Shown in pieces: positions 1 through 10,935 of a stretch of 64,000 nt of DNA. The notes beneath the pieces were generated by a model. That model did no database searches. It saw nothing but the letters and a program-made list of their open reading frames with translations, and was not told where the DNA came from. Both the position numbers and the translations under genes were made by a program. The first letter of the stretch is position 1; each line of letters begins with the position of its first letter. The DNA is from Adiantum capillus-veneris (Eukaryota > Streptophyta > Polypodiopsida > Polypodiales > Pteridaceae): positions 119,545,518 to 119,609,517 of the forward strand of contig CM043958.1 of NCBI GenBank assembly GCA_014529385.2, given 5' to 3'.

Positions 1-1179
1 GTAGGATAAGATTTAAAAAATAAACGTCCTTAAGATATAGTCTATGAGGTGTCAAGCTGCTATGAAGCCCTACGCTTTGCTAGGGTTTGCCTAGCTTGCG
101 AGAGTGCAGAGCAGGCAGACTCCAGTGGCCTTTATAGTAGGGGGTGTGCCTTCTCATTGCGCAACAACTTAAGTTGATGGTGGGATGCGGAGCTGACTTT
201 GTCTTAGCAGTGGCGGTTTGCCCCAGGGAGGGGCTTCTGTCGTTTCTCCCCGATCCTCGCCATGGCCTCCCATCTCCCCTCAAATTTTTCCTTCAGGAGA
301 GGCCATCCCTCCCTCCTCTTTCCCAAAAGGATGCGGATGGCTAGCGCGTGCTTTTGTAGAAGTTTGGAGTGGTTTTGGTCAGTGATGTGGGCATTGGTTC
401 GTCTATGTTCTCTCGCCAAGGCACGTGATCTGTGGCAGAGGCGGGATGCCTTGGTGGCACCGAGTGATCTTCTCCTATGGGTTGGGCTCCCCCTTTTCCA
501 TGTTTGATATTGCCTAGTTGGTGTTTGAAGACGGTGCTTGGCTTGTTAGGATAGCCTGCTACTCTTCTCTTCCTATGGACTTGATGAACGATGAAGCTTT
601 TCCAACGCTAGGTTTTGTGGCACTCTCGAGCGATGTTGAATGGATGGGCCAGTTGGATGGTTTGATGCGAAGTGTCCCATGTGATGGTGCTGGTCTCTAG
701 CAATGACTGCTTTGGTTTTGACGGTTCTTGGCTCCTTGGCTTCTTAGTCCTGTGAGTTGTCAGGTGATGGTTGATCTTCTAGAGTTTTTTTTTTTTGGCA
801 TTTTGGCCATTGTTTGCTCTGTGAGAGAGGGTTTGCAGTGGCGGCAACCTGATGATCATACTTAGATGTTTATGATTGTAGGGTTTGTGGATTCCATGTA
901 AAAAGCCATGATGTTTGGATTGGTATGTGGGGTCTTTGAACTCTATGCATCTGTGGCTTGCTTTGAGCACCTATTTTATGTATTTTTTTTGTTTTATAAT
1001 ATATATTCACTCACACTATGTGATTTGAACGGCCTTGTAACAATGAAAAGTCAAAAGAATTTCTACTCCATATCTACCTACATTTCATTATACTATCTAT
1101 AATGCAACATAAAAATTTCAAGGCCAAAGAAGCAATCCACATGTCACTCATTGGCTCACTTCAAGGGTAAGATTTAAAA
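1..1179. other. Unassigned sequence, no gene recognised
   Basis: No reading frame here looks like a known protein. The stretch is somewhat richer in G and C than what follows. Near 990-1020 an A/T-rich run followed by a CACTCACACTATGTGA-like string resembles the tail of the LINE remnant that ends near 1912, where CCACTCACTATTGTGAG is followed by poly-A. It may therefore be the 3' part of another, older LINE copy. That is inference from one short similarity. Confidence 0.25.
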
Positions 1180-1912
1180 ACATCTTTGGTTTCTCCTTGC
1201 TCAATAAACACTGGGGAAAGAATTGGCCAGAGTCAAGGTGGGAAACTGTCGTCAAGAACATTTGGTACCCTCAATGGCTGGATAGGATGAAGGTCTTCTT
1301 ATGGAAGGTGCTATGGGGAGCCATGCCTACTGGAGTGAAGGTCCTTGCTAGGGGAATTGGTCCAGATAGATGCTCGCAATGTAGAATGGCTTGTGAAGAC
1401 CTTTCCCACATGTTCAAGGAGTGTCCCCGACAATCTGTGGTATTGCAGGCAAGATTTGCAAATGGGTCCAAAAGACCTGGAAAATATGATTCTTCAAGAA
1501 CAATCTCTTCTTGGGAGGGAAGATGTTCAAGAGCCATACATTTCTCATTGCTGCACAAATTGTGAGGTATTGCTACTTTAAACACATTTGGAAGACAAGG
1601 AGCAATTGGATCTTAGAGAACTCTCTAGAGGTAGCTAAGTTCACGGAGATAGTCCAAGAAAGTAGAGTAATGATCATCACCATTGGAAAGCAAAGAAACT
1701 CAGAAGAGTGGAGTAACCCTTGGGGCTGCTGTAATGGACGTGCAGAGTTGAATGTATGGGATCATCCATGGTCAAGCGGTGACTCCCCCATCAGCCGATG
1801 TATCTAGAATCCATTGAAGTGGTCATGGCTCGTCACGAGCATGGCAAGATTATGTAATTTTTTGGATTTGTTAATATAATCCACTCACTATTGTGAGTTT
1901 TACAAAAAAAAA
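1180..1912 (+). mobile_element. LINE (non-LTR retrotransposon) 3'-end remnant
   Basis: This is a 5'-truncated non-LTR retrotransposon. It contains the C-terminal zinc-binding domain that follows the reverse transcriptase in plant LINE ORF2, then a second short conserved block, a 3' untranslated stretch and a terminal A-rich tract near 1903-1912. The order (zinc-binding domain, IWK.R-type block, UTR, poly-A) is what plant L1-like elements show. Neither the reverse transcriptase core nor the endonuclease is present, as expected of an incompletely copied insertion. No target-site duplication could be assigned. Confidence 0.7.
1197..1675 (+). pseudogene. LINE ORF2 C-terminus with RT zinc-binding (zf-RVT) domain, broken
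   Basis: Reading from 1197, a 122-residue frame has the layout of the plant zf-RVT domain: W-rich start, P..RMKVFLWKVL, a G..PTG..VL.RGI segment, then C-S-Q-C, an E-D-L-S-H and a final C-P. These are the Cys/His positions expected of the zinc-binding unit after LINE reverse transcriptases. The frame then breaks. The next conserved block (RYCYFKHIWKTRSNWILE), typical of the end of plant LINE ORF2, continues in another frame from about 1560. A frameshift near 1500-1560 therefore disables it. Only the extreme C-terminus of ORF2 survives. Confidence 0.7.
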
Positions 1913-2841
1913 GATTTTTAAAACATCTCAAATGAAAAAGTAAAGGGTAAAGTTATAGGGAATGAAAAGCTTTATGACAATGAAAAGCCAAAGGACTCTC
2001 TACTCAACATAGTGTCATAAAATTTCAAAAGACTTTATGCTCAACTCAAGGTAAATGTATGGGTTTAAGTGCATCTAACAAAAAGATACTTTTAGGAAGA
2101 TTTTTTAATTAAATGCTATCCAACTTTTGAAGATCCGTCTTTCCCAGGGTCTTTTTTTAAAACCGATATTGATATTTTTTTGTAAATTTGTGCAAAATTG
2201 TATTTCTCTAAAGAGGCACTACTATACTCAGGTCGTTTACTCTTCCTTGAAGTGGTGCACATGACGAGCCTAGACCATGTTGCACCCTTGTGACTAACAA
2301 CATGTACCAAACAAAACCCTACCACGTAGATCCATAACTACAAGGTGTAGAAATGTATCTGGTACACTACTATCCCAAAATTATTTGCTCCCACACGACC
2401 TTGTCATGTGTCTGAAATGCAAAATGGTTAACAATGTTCTAGTACACATCCTACTTGGAAAATAATAATCAAAGTATATCCAAAAATTAAATGAAACCAA
2501 ATCATATGCTTACTTGGAGGTTGAAAATAGCGTCCACTTCCTCGGAGTGAAGTGCACTATCCAAACCTGAAAGGTACATTACCAGGAATCCACTCTAAAA
2601 TGACCAGTATATCTTTAACCTGTTAAACAATAAATGAAAGATCAGTGAAAATAAATGAATATTGAATCTATAACCTTGGGTGTTGCATTGGCAATCCAAA
2701 CCCCTTGGTGAGATTTTGCATGCAAATTGCTTAAACTAGCAATTAATAGTTACCAATAGAGCCTATCATTTTTGAAACCTAACTCTAAAGAGGTACTTCC
2801 ATCTATACTCTTTATTGAAGAGGTTGCAAAAAATTTGAATG

Positions 2842-2842
<1 letters not shown>

Positions 2843-2908
<66 letters not shown>
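2843..2908. repeat. Compound (GT)n(AG)n microsatellite
   Basis: About 17 GT units pass directly into about 15 AG units. It is a pure dinucleotide tract, not part of an LTR. Confidence 0.95.
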
Positions 2909-2909
<1 letters not shown>

Positions 2910-3281
2910 CTGCAATCAAGGTCCTCGAGCTACCGATTGAGGATGGCATAAGCAGTTATCTATGTGTGTGTGTGCGTGTGCGTGTGCGTGCAACTTCCCC
3001 TTGACAAAAATTGTGAAGGAAATAGACAGTGATAGTCCTCCAATAAATACAGTACAACTAAGGAGGAGCAATGCGCTTGATGACAAACACTACTCTATAG
3101 GGACACTAACAAATGGTTGGCACTTTAAATGATCGAGTGTTATAACGAGAGTGAATACTAACGGTCACCTTACTGATGAAGCATTTTCTTTCAAGACATA
3201 CTTGGGGCTCCAAAGAGAAAACAATATTGGTGACAAAGATATGTTGGTAGCAAGAAGTAAGGCTCTATGAGCAGAAGAAAA

Positions 3282-3337
<56 letters not shown>

Positions 3338-3344
3338 TACACAC
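3282..3344. repeat. Compound (CT)n(CA)n microsatellite
   Basis: A CT tract with one TTTC interruption passes into CA units and ends CATACACACG. It lies just before the truncated start of element H. Confidence 0.95.
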
Positions 3345-3414
3345 GATCATGATGAATACATTTTGGAGAACTGACAATAGTAGGAGTTCTCAAAGCAACA
3401 ACAACCTCCCTCCC

Positions 3415-3858
3415 ATTTTGCACTACATTTGGTCTTTACGAGTACATTGTCATGTCTTTTGGCTTGACCAATGTACCAACCACATTTAACCGTCTGATGG
3501 AGAAGCTATTCAGGCCTCACCGAAGCTTTACTAGAGTGTTCTTTGATGATATAATCATCTACTCTAATTCATTAGACGAACATAAGCAACACCTCCAAGT
3601 AATATTTCAAGTTTTACAAGAGGATAAACTTTATATAAATCAAAAGAAAAGTGATTTTTTCTTACAAGAGATTCAATATTTAGGTCACATTATCTCTCAA
3701 GACGGCATCCCAATGGATCCATCAGAGTTAGAGGTAATAAACGGATGGCCTATAATAAGGAATCTGCATGAATTAAGAAGCTTTATAGGTATGTGTACAT
3801 AATATAGACGCTTCATAGAAAAGTTCTCACAAATCGCAGGACCATTACATGACCTAAA
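3415..3858 (+). pseudogene. Gypsy reverse transcriptase fragment (element H, left part)
   Basis: This is the second half of a Ty3/Gypsy reverse transcriptase, from the segment before SFGLTN through the catalytic motif FFDDIIIYS (family form Y/F-x-DD) to the connection segment with NQKKSDFF, LGHIIS.DGI and LRSFIGMC. The 116-residue frame from 3452 ends in a stop at 3803. Homology continues in frame past it (RRFIEKFSQIAGPLHDL) to the E1 insertion. Fingers and palm motif A are absent because the element is truncated on the left. The remaining RT/RNase H sequence resumes at 20167. Confidence 0.85.
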
Positions 3859-4014
3859 TATAAAAGAAATGGCCTATGAACTTTGAGAATAGTGGAATTA
3901 AGAGAATTAAAGTGGGCATTTTTGTGAGATCACTTTGAGAACATAGAGGGACAACTTAATTGATGGCAGCAACATAAACATAGTACTTAATTAACTTGGC
4001 ATGAACAATACTTT

Positions 4015-4053
<39 letters not shown>

Positions 4054-5427
4054 GAGAACATGACAATAGTTGAGGAGCTGGATTTACTTGGAGCCGGTCC
4101 CCCCTCCAAAAGGCCTTTGTATTATAGATTCTCCTATCAAGAGAGACTTGGTACAATACAATCTTTGTGTTCCTTGTGACCTTGGTGATGCTATGAAGAT
4201 GGATTCATGCATCACGAGCATAACATAAACTTTACAGAAATCATTAAATCTATCCCAAGCCTCAATCCCAAGGCCTCAAACACCTTCGAAGATGGAGAGA
4301 GCTAGTGGAGAATGAGGGTAGGGAAAAGGAAGAAGAACCATCCATAGGAGAAAGAAATAGTTCCTCACTTATCATCACTCTTCTTGCTTAGCATAGCATA
4401 ATAGCATAGTAATGAAGATGAAGAAGATGTCAAGCTTAAGCATTGAAGCATCTCTCTTGGTTGGATTTGCATTCCATAGCCAAGAGTGTTGGTATAGGCT
4501 CTCCAGTTCTCAACAAGCTTAGAGCTCTTGAACTTTGCACTTCACACAATGAGAGACTGTGTATGTGGTTGTGGGAGAGTATACCCCCTCTCATGCTTGG
4601 TCCACCCCCCCCTCTCTCTCTCTTGTATTATTTAATTATATCATTTGTACATGTGTCCTCTTTTTACTCTTTGAAAGGAAGAACTTAATTATTCATTTTT
4701 ATGCATATAAATTCATATTGGACCCCTTTAAAGCCTATCCAATAGGATTCAAGCACATCATGAGGGCCACATGTGGAGGATTTTGACATGTGTCTTTTAT
4801 GCTTCTTAAGTCATTTGGTTTGAATTGAACACTTCAAGCACTTAGTCAATTAAGCATGAAAATCGTTTATGTCTCTTGAGAAATTATCTTTGAATTGAAC
4901 ACTTCAAGAACGTTAGTCATTTAAGCATGAGAAACACCTCAAGCTGGGGAAAGGTTCCAAAAAACACTTTAAGCACTTTAGTTAGCAAGCCGACAAGCAC
5001 CTCATGCTTGGGTAGGATTCTCACCTCAAGGTCAGTCCTAGCTTGCCTAAGGTCAAAGGACTTTTAACTCCAACTTTTAAAGGTCTTTAATGAAGCTAAC
5101 TCTAAGGTCTTTTAAGCTCCATTAGATACACATTGCTTTTTGATATACTACCTCCTTTTGGACCCCTATTGAGATGTAACCATCTCTTCTCTTGGTCCCT
5201 TGCTGAGGTAAATATAGAAGCACTTATTGCACATTGCTCTTTGGTAGTCGTCTCCTTTTGGACCCCTATTGAGATGCAACCATTTTCCCTTTTGGTCCCT
5301 TGTTGAGATAAGTCTAGAATCACATATCTATATCCTAACTTTTGTTCCCCTTTTATCTTCCCATGTTAAATGATCAGTCTAATATGAGAAAATCATTTGG
5401 TAAAGTTAGATATTATATTTTATGACA
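3859..5427 (-). repeat. 3' LTR of element E1
   Basis: It is about 1.57 kb and matches 18592-20166 along its length. The left end is TATAAAAG, a mutated form of the expected TGTAATGG. The right end is TTATGACA, the reverse complement of the family's TGTCATAA start. It is followed at once by TTACCTCT, the reverse complement of the polypurine tract AGAGGTAA. An internal (GA)n tract lies at 4016-4048. The sequence has no gene. Frames such as 4443-4786 are LTR sequence seen in other copies. Confidence 0.85.
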
Positions 5428-5889
5428 TTACCTCTGAAATCATAGTCGTCCTCGACTATGAGGTAGAGAAAGTAAAGCCTAGTCATTAGTCCATGTTTCT
5501 TAGCGAATAGAGAATCCCTTTTTACCCTACAACATCAATCCATAATGGATGACTAATCCATTTGGTGCTCGAGAGACTTAGCTGCTGCAAGCATGCATGC
5601 TCTTTATTCCATATCATAGTTCCAAAGTAGAGTGACAAGTTCTACTTGGTTTTTAGGAGACGTCGTCACCACAAACATGATCCTAAGCATGCATACTATT
5701 TAAATTTGTGCACAAAAGAGAATTAGTCTTATAAGACAAAAACATTGTTTATTTATAATGCATTTTCATTTGCTTACTCTAGTGTAGCATTGTAAGCATT
5801 AACAAGGTTCATATTATCCTTAAGCTAGGTTCTTTGCATCCATTTAGCATCTTTAGAAGGATAATTCTTAAACTTAACAAGATATCATT
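5428..5889 (-). other. 3' non-coding region and polypurine tract of E1
   Basis: Read on the minus strand this is the stretch between the pol stop and the 3' LTR. The same stretch is recognisable at 22070-22583, 33900-34278 and 58500-58856. It ends with an inverted-repeat-like CATAGTCGAGGACGACTATG string and the purine-rich AGAGGTAA that abuts the LTR, the expected primer site for plus-strand DNA synthesis. No coding potential. Confidence 0.7.
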
Positions 5890-7010
5890 GGATAACGTTA
5901 CCGTTTCTTAGTACCTTGTGTTCATGTCGAAGAATCAATTCGGGTTGCAACACCTCTTCTTGATCTTCGATCTATGGCGGGTCCTCCATTATTGGTTCTT
6001 TTTGTGGCTCTCTTTTGTAAGGCTTGAGTAGTCTCACATGGTTAGCATTGTGAATGAGCCAATGGTTGGGCAACTTTAACTAATAAGCCATCTCATTGCT
6101 TGGCTTAAGAATTTTAAAAAATGGACCATAGTATCTTTTTGCTAGTTTAGCATAATACTCTTGGTAACCCGTAGGATTCTTGCCCATAGTATGCCTTATA
6201 TGAGCCTCGATAAACTTTAGCAAGACCCAATCATTTTCCTTAAAAGGCTAAGGCTCTTCTGTGCTTATTAGCAGCAACCCTTTCTGCCATTGCTGTGAGA
6301 TGGATATAACCTTTTTAATCTTTGAAAAAAATTCTTGTAAGTCTCGGTTATATTCATTATAGCAGCAAAGATCTTTCCATGTACTTTAAGTAGTAAGGGA
6401 CTTTTGGATCTTTTCTCTTTGTCCTTGAAAGGTGCTTTCCCCATAGAAGTATGTACAATGTCATTGTACGTATACTCTATAAGAGGTAGGTACTTCTCTC
6501 ATTGAGAACGTTGATCTACTTCCATGACATAGGCTTTTAGTAGATTCGAGAATCGTTAGATTATTATTTCACTTTGGTAATCCGTTTGTGGATGATAGGC
6601 AAAAAGAGAAATTTAATCAACTTCCTAGATTCTCAAAGAGACCCTTCTAAAAATTACTGGTTATTCTAGGATCTTTGTCCGACACTATGGATGTTGGCAA
6701 GCCATGATACTTGAAAATTTGAGATCTAAAAAGGGTTGCCATTTGATGTGCCTTAATAGTCCTTTTGATAGGCATAGAGTGTGTTTTCTTGCTAAGCCTG
6801 TCGATTAAAACAATCCAAGTTGCTTCCCTCGATCCATTTACAATTTTTGGTATACCACGCATTTTGAAACATACTCTTGTATGTTTACTTTTCATGGTAG
6901 ACCAACAAGAATTATATTTCTACTCCTCAAAGAGTAGATTATGGAATCCCTCTTTGCCCCACATAAATATAAGCATGGGATTCATACATGACTTCTTATT
7001 GTACGGGTGA
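5890..7010 (-). pseudogene. Integrase and chromodomain-like C-terminus (E1), decayed
   Basis: On the minus strand, the frame at 6895-6647 contains the integrase core: LIDRLSKK, IKAHQMATL, KYHGLPTSIVSD (second catalytic Asp) and DPRITSNF. The HHCC zinc-binding part lies to the right (6900-7000) and is frameshifted. A short deletion has removed the segment with the first catalytic Asp (SMDFI in other copies). The C-terminal part at 5890-6290 keeps the NDWVLLKF-like segment and, around 5860-5950, a YLVKFKNYP...DAKWM string resembling the chromodomain of chromoviral integrases. Several stops make it non-functional. Confidence 0.7.
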
Positions 7011-7042
7011 GTAACACATAGCCTATTTCCATTTGGACGATA

Positions 7043-7172
7043 ACCATCCTTCAAGGTGAATGATTCATTTATCTTCCCTTATGCAAAGGATGTAATTACG
7101 TACTTAAACCATCCTTCAAGGTGAATGATTCTTTTATCTTCCCTTATGCAAAGGATGTAATTACGTACTTAA
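7043..7172 (-). repeat. 65-bp tandem duplication inside E1 pol
   Basis: Two adjacent copies, 7043-7107 and 7108-7172, start ACCATCCTTCAAGG and end TACGTACTTA. They differ at about one base (TCATTTAT versus TCTTTTAT). They lie between RNase H and integrase, so they also break the pol frame. A local replication-slippage event is the simplest explanation. Confidence 0.85.
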
Positions 7173-7578
7173 AGTCTTGGTTAATAACATACTCATCTAT
7201 CATAAAAGATAGATCATTGTGAGTTGCTATAGACACCACATTTACCCCTGGCTGTTGTGAAAGTGCATCAACCACTTGATTGTGCTTGCCAGCAATATGC
7301 ACAATATGAAATTTAAATTGTGAAAGGAAAAATTTCCACCTCATTTGTTTACGAGAGAGCTTGGTTTGCGTCATGAAGTTCTCTAGGCTTCGGTGATCTG
7401 TTTGTAAAATGAATGGAGTCCCCAATAAAAAGTGCTTCCATGTGTCTAGGGCATGTAAAACAGCTAAAAGCTCTCTTTCATAAATGCCCAAGACCCATTC
7501 ATCGGCATTGAGCCTTCGGATCTCATATGCTATGGCATGCCCTTCTTGAAGCAAGACTGCTCCAAGGCAATCACACAA
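7144..7578 (-). pseudogene. RNase H domain (E1)
   Basis: A 144-residue open frame covers the Ty3/Gypsy RNase H: CLGAVLLQEGHAIAYE, the ERELLAVLHALDTWKH segment with its catalytic Glu, LQTDHRSLE with its Asp, and HIAGKHNQVVDALSQ near the end. The first catalytic Asp segment (QCDACGD in other copies) lies just upstream at about 7570-7600 and is separated by a stop. It is the only RNase H in E1. Modules 2 and 3 lack it. It runs on the left into the 65-bp duplication before integrase. Confidence 0.8.
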
Positions 7579-8330
7579 ATCATCTCATTGGACCTCAAAT
7601 GGCTTTGAGAGATCCAGAAGCATGAGGACTGGTTGAGAGGTAAGCTTCTCTTTGAGCTTGTCAAAAGAATTTTGTTCTATAGCAGTCTATAAGTACTTAA
7701 CATTCTTCTTTGTTAAGTCATGCAATGGTCCTGCTATTTGTGAGAATTTTGCTATGAAGCGTCTTTAGTATGTACACATACCAATAAAACTTCTTAGCTC
7801 ATGTAGATTCCTTGGATTAGGCCATGCTTTTATTACCTCTAACTTTGATGGATCCATACGGATACCATCTTGAGAGATAATGTGACCTAAATATTGAATC
7901 CCTTGTAGAAAAAAATCACTTTTCTTTTAATTAATGAAAAGATTATTCTCTCTCACAACTTGAAAGATTACCTGGAGGTGTCACTTGTACTCCTGAAAAA
8001 AATTTGAGTGGCCTTTGTCCATCGTGAGTTTGAATGCGGCTGGAGCATTTGTCAGGCCAAAACTTGTAACTTATCAAATAGATCTTCTACTCGCGGCACG
8101 AGAGAATAATTTTTTTTGTGATGATCCTATTTAGTACTCTATAGTCGACACACATGTGATATGTACCATATTTCTTTTGCACTAAAAGTACTCGTGAATA
8201 GAATGGAAAGGAGCTAGGCCTCACCACCCCTTTTTCCACCAATTCATGCACTTGCCTCATGATCTCCTGTTGCTGAGCTTGTGAAACTCAATAGGGAGGT
8301 TTATTTGGCAGTGAGCCTCCTAGTAGAAGC
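7579..8330 (-). pseudogene. Reverse transcriptase (E1 module 1), fragmented
   Basis: The minus strand retains recognisable RT pieces in several frames: a connection segment equivalent to LRSFIGM near 7780, the NQKKSDF-like piece near 7920, and the N-terminal MRQVHELVEKG, PVLLVQKK and YRALNRIT region near 8110-8280. The central palm around the FFDD motif is reduced by a deletion near 7985-8090, as it is in modules 2 and 3. That shared deletion shows the modules derive from one already defective template. Confidence 0.7.
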
Positions 8331-8389
8331 TCTATTGCATGGTCATCCTCCCCTCCTTTTGGAGGTAGCTCACTAGGGATGTCATCAAT

Positions 8390-9000
8390 GAAAACATCTT
8401 GGAATCCATTTAGGAAATTAGACAACTCTAATTCCTCTTGATTCCCTTTATTGCTACTTGTGAAAACATTAGAATCATTTATAGATTCTCTAAAATTGTA
8501 TACGCAAAAATAGAGCTATTCATTGACTTGTCAAAAGCAAGCGTATTTACCAAGGATATGGTGTTCCCTGACTCATTAGCATCTATGTACATGCTCTTTT
8601 CCTTGTAGGTGAAATAGATTCTCCTTTCAGGGAACTTCATGTTGGCAGCCATGCGGTTGAACCATGGTGCCCCTAAGATAGCATCCTCATGTTGGAGAGG
8701 AGAGATGAAAAAGTCTTCTTTGTCGACATAGCTTTGGACATGAAGCCTCAACTTCCCAATCAAGGGAGTAATGGAGGCTTCCTATCCCTTGAAAGCTGTG
8801 TCAGCACTTCTCAAAAGCTTGAATGCCCAACTTGGTGGCCAACTCCATTGATATGAAATTGTGAGCAGAGCTAGGGTCAAACAAGATGAAGGCATCATGT
8901 TCCCTTACCTTTCCCAAGCATAGAAGATGAATGAGCCTTTGCAATGAGTATCCTCTTTTGGAGCTTCAACCATGGAAGCTCTAGGAGTGTCATTGCGTAC
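8390..9000 (-). pseudogene. Aspartic protease and flanking region (E1 module 1)
   Basis: On the minus strand the 94-residue frame at 8763-8479 carries IGKLRLHVQSYVDKEDFFISPL and ILGAPWFNRMAANMKFPERRI, the C-terminal part of the retropepsin-like region. Upstream (8850-8960) the active-site neighbourhood is visible as FILFDP..AHNFIS, where intact copies read DPGSTHNFIS. A frameshift separates the two, so the protease would not fold as one chain. Confidence 0.75.
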
Positions 9001-10328
9001 ATTTCTTTTGGGGCAAGACCGATAACCATGTCCTTGCTCCCCACACTTAAAGCATTTATGGTCTTTATAAAAGGCCTCTAGTTCTTCAAGAGAGAGCTTA
9101 TTTTTACCTTTGTAAGCTCCTTTCTCCTTGGCCTTGTTGTTGTTATTGTTGTTGGTGTTGCGTTGGGAAGAGTTTTGAGCATTGCTCTTCCTTTAGCTTC
9201 ATTTAGATCCTTGTTTTCCATGGGCTTGAAGTTTCTTCTTGCCCCTTGTTGAAAATTGATCCTTGAAGTAACCATAGTGTGGTGGATGACTTTGGTGATA
9301 GTGCTAGGCCGTTGTGAGTTGACATACTTAGCCATTTCTTTAGTTAATACTACAAAAAATTGTTGCTTTTGTTTGGCAAAGTATATCCTTTGAAAGGCTG
9401 TAGCTTTGAGATGTAAATCCCAAAACTTGTCTACATATTTGTGGATAGACTCGTTCAAGAGTAGCTTCAAACTATGCCATTCGATGTGAGCACTTTGTCG
9501 TTGGCATCGCTTGCAAGGAATTGCTTCATTATGGAAACTTGTAGAGTTTTCCATGTCTTTGGGGCTTTGCGGTTGCCATGAAGGCTAGCCCACCATTGAC
9601 GAGTATATTTCTAAAAGTGCATAGCTACATGGTGTAGCTTGGAGGACTCCATGAAGCCCTTGTCTCCAAAGGCCGCATCAAATTGCTGGATGAAGGCCAT
9701 TACTTTGTTGGTGGCACCAAAGGTGCTATCATAGGTGAGAAAAGATATACTCTTTCCTCCCTCTTTGAAATTCTTGAGCTTTTGTGATCTTTGCCATGAA
9801 GGGCATGATTTGCAATGTCCTCTCCTCTTGTATTCTCTAAGAGAATAACTAATGCTTTTGTCGAAAGAAGAGGAAAGTGAAGAAGAAAGAGAAGAGGGTA
9901 ACCTCTTTCTTGCCTTTTTCTTCCTTTTTTTCCTCTCTTCCCTTTCGGAGTGATGAAGAGAAGGCCTATGGGATGACCATTTTATCTTGGGAGGAGTTGG
10001 CGACCGTCTAGACCACCGTCTTCGTGGAGCCACATCTTCAGAGGAGCTTAGGGATTCGCTTCTTTCTTGTTCTTTGGATTCTTCCTCTCTTATGGGAGAG
10101 AGTGTTCTTTCGGAAGTCTCATCAAGAGGCCTCCTAAACTCTCTCTCCTCTTGGAGAGGAAGGGAAATCCTGTTGGGTAACTTCGGCTTGCAAAGTGGGG
10201 TTGCCCATAGCTTGATGCAATCTAGTAACAAGATAATTGATAAACACGGGGGCATCATTATTATCACATTCATGTGCAAAATCAAAGCTACCATTGTTCA
10301 TTCTACTCTCTTGGTTATTATAAGCCAT
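9001..10328 (-). pseudogene. Gag with SR-rich N-terminus and CCHC zinc knuckle (E1 module 1)
   Basis: Gag starts at an ATG ending at 10328 (MAYNNQ, equivalent to MADN in other copies). The first about 230 residues hold a conserved N-terminal block (DAPVFINYLVTRLHQAMGNP) and then a strongly basic serine/arginine/lysine-rich region (RRRWSRRSPTPPK, KKRKKKARKRLPSS). The retrotransposon capsid-type region follows from 9554 (EWHSLKL, YVDKFWDLHLKATAF), and the CCHC knuckle CFKCGEQGHGYRSCP lies at about 9001-9060. Frameshifts near 9600 and 9180 break it. It would have formed the particle shell and bound element RNA. Confidence 0.75.
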
Positions 10329-10741
10329 GCTAATTATACTTATGTGTTTACTTAGTGTATCATTTGGCAATTCAAAATCTTAGTTGCTACTCCTCTTAGC
10401 CTTTGAGAGTACGCACTTAATTATCTACACCCACGGCTAGAATTGGTTAATTATAGAGAGTAGTGGAGTGGGTCTAACATAGCAAAATTGTTGAGGGATA
10501 GCTCCTTTCGGACTTCTTATGGCTCAATAACGGTAAAGCCGTAGGCAAGTCTAAAAGATCCCATTATTAAGACCAAGGCTCCCAAGGTGTGCACCATATC
10601 CCACATAGTGGGCTCAACAAAACCGATAGTAGATCCCAATCCCACTTACCCTAATATAATTAACAAAATCAACCATTAATAGTCTACTTAAGGACCTCGC
10701 TTCGTAAGCAAGAAAAGAGAAACCAAATGCTTTGATGCCAA
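10329..10741 (-). other. Leader and primer-binding site 1 of E1
   Basis: The untranslated leader lies between PBS and gag start. On the plus strand GCTTTGATGCCA at 10729-10740 is the reverse complement of TGGCATCAAAGC, a mutated form of the plant iMet-tRNA binding site TGGTATCAGAGC. One base separates it from the LTR terminus TGTAATGG at 10742. No coding potential. Confidence 0.75.
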
Positions 10742-10935
10742 TGTAATGGAAATGGCCTATGAACTTTGAGAATAGTGCAATTAAGAGAGCATTTTTGTGA
10801 GATCACTTTGAGAACATAGAGGGTGAACTTAATTGATTGTAGCAACATAAACATAGTACTTAATCAACTTGGCATGAAGAATACTTTTGCAAGAGAGAGA
10901 GTATTAGAGAACATGACAATAGTTGAGGACCGGAT
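10742..10935 (-). repeat. Truncated LTR piece between E1 modules 1 and 2
   Basis: It matches the first about 195 bp of the E1 LTR (TGTAATGGAAATGG onward, through the AACATGACAATAGTTGAGG segment) and then switches at GGACCGGAT into RT-region sequence. The identical switch occurs at 14171-14179. Confidence 0.85.

Larger units (their letters stand above)
1913..3414. other. Non-coding, A/T-rich with microsatellites
   Basis: I find no protein similarity or RNA gene. It holds two compound dinucleotide tracts (listed separately) and a TGTGTGTGTGCGTGTGCG run near 2961-2990. The right edge is where plus-strand retrotransposon RT sequence begins abruptly, so it is the 5' truncation point of element H. 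Confidence 0.5.

Noticed and set aside
779-970. Minus-strand ORF ending in poly-Lys
   Set aside because: The Lys run is a T-rich tract read backwards. No protein similarity.
4443-4786. Short plus-strand ORFs inside LTRs (also 19120-19544, 30248-30529, 50590-50868, 55084-55362)
   Set aside because: They recur in LTR copies with changing frames and stops and match no protein. They are LTR sequence.
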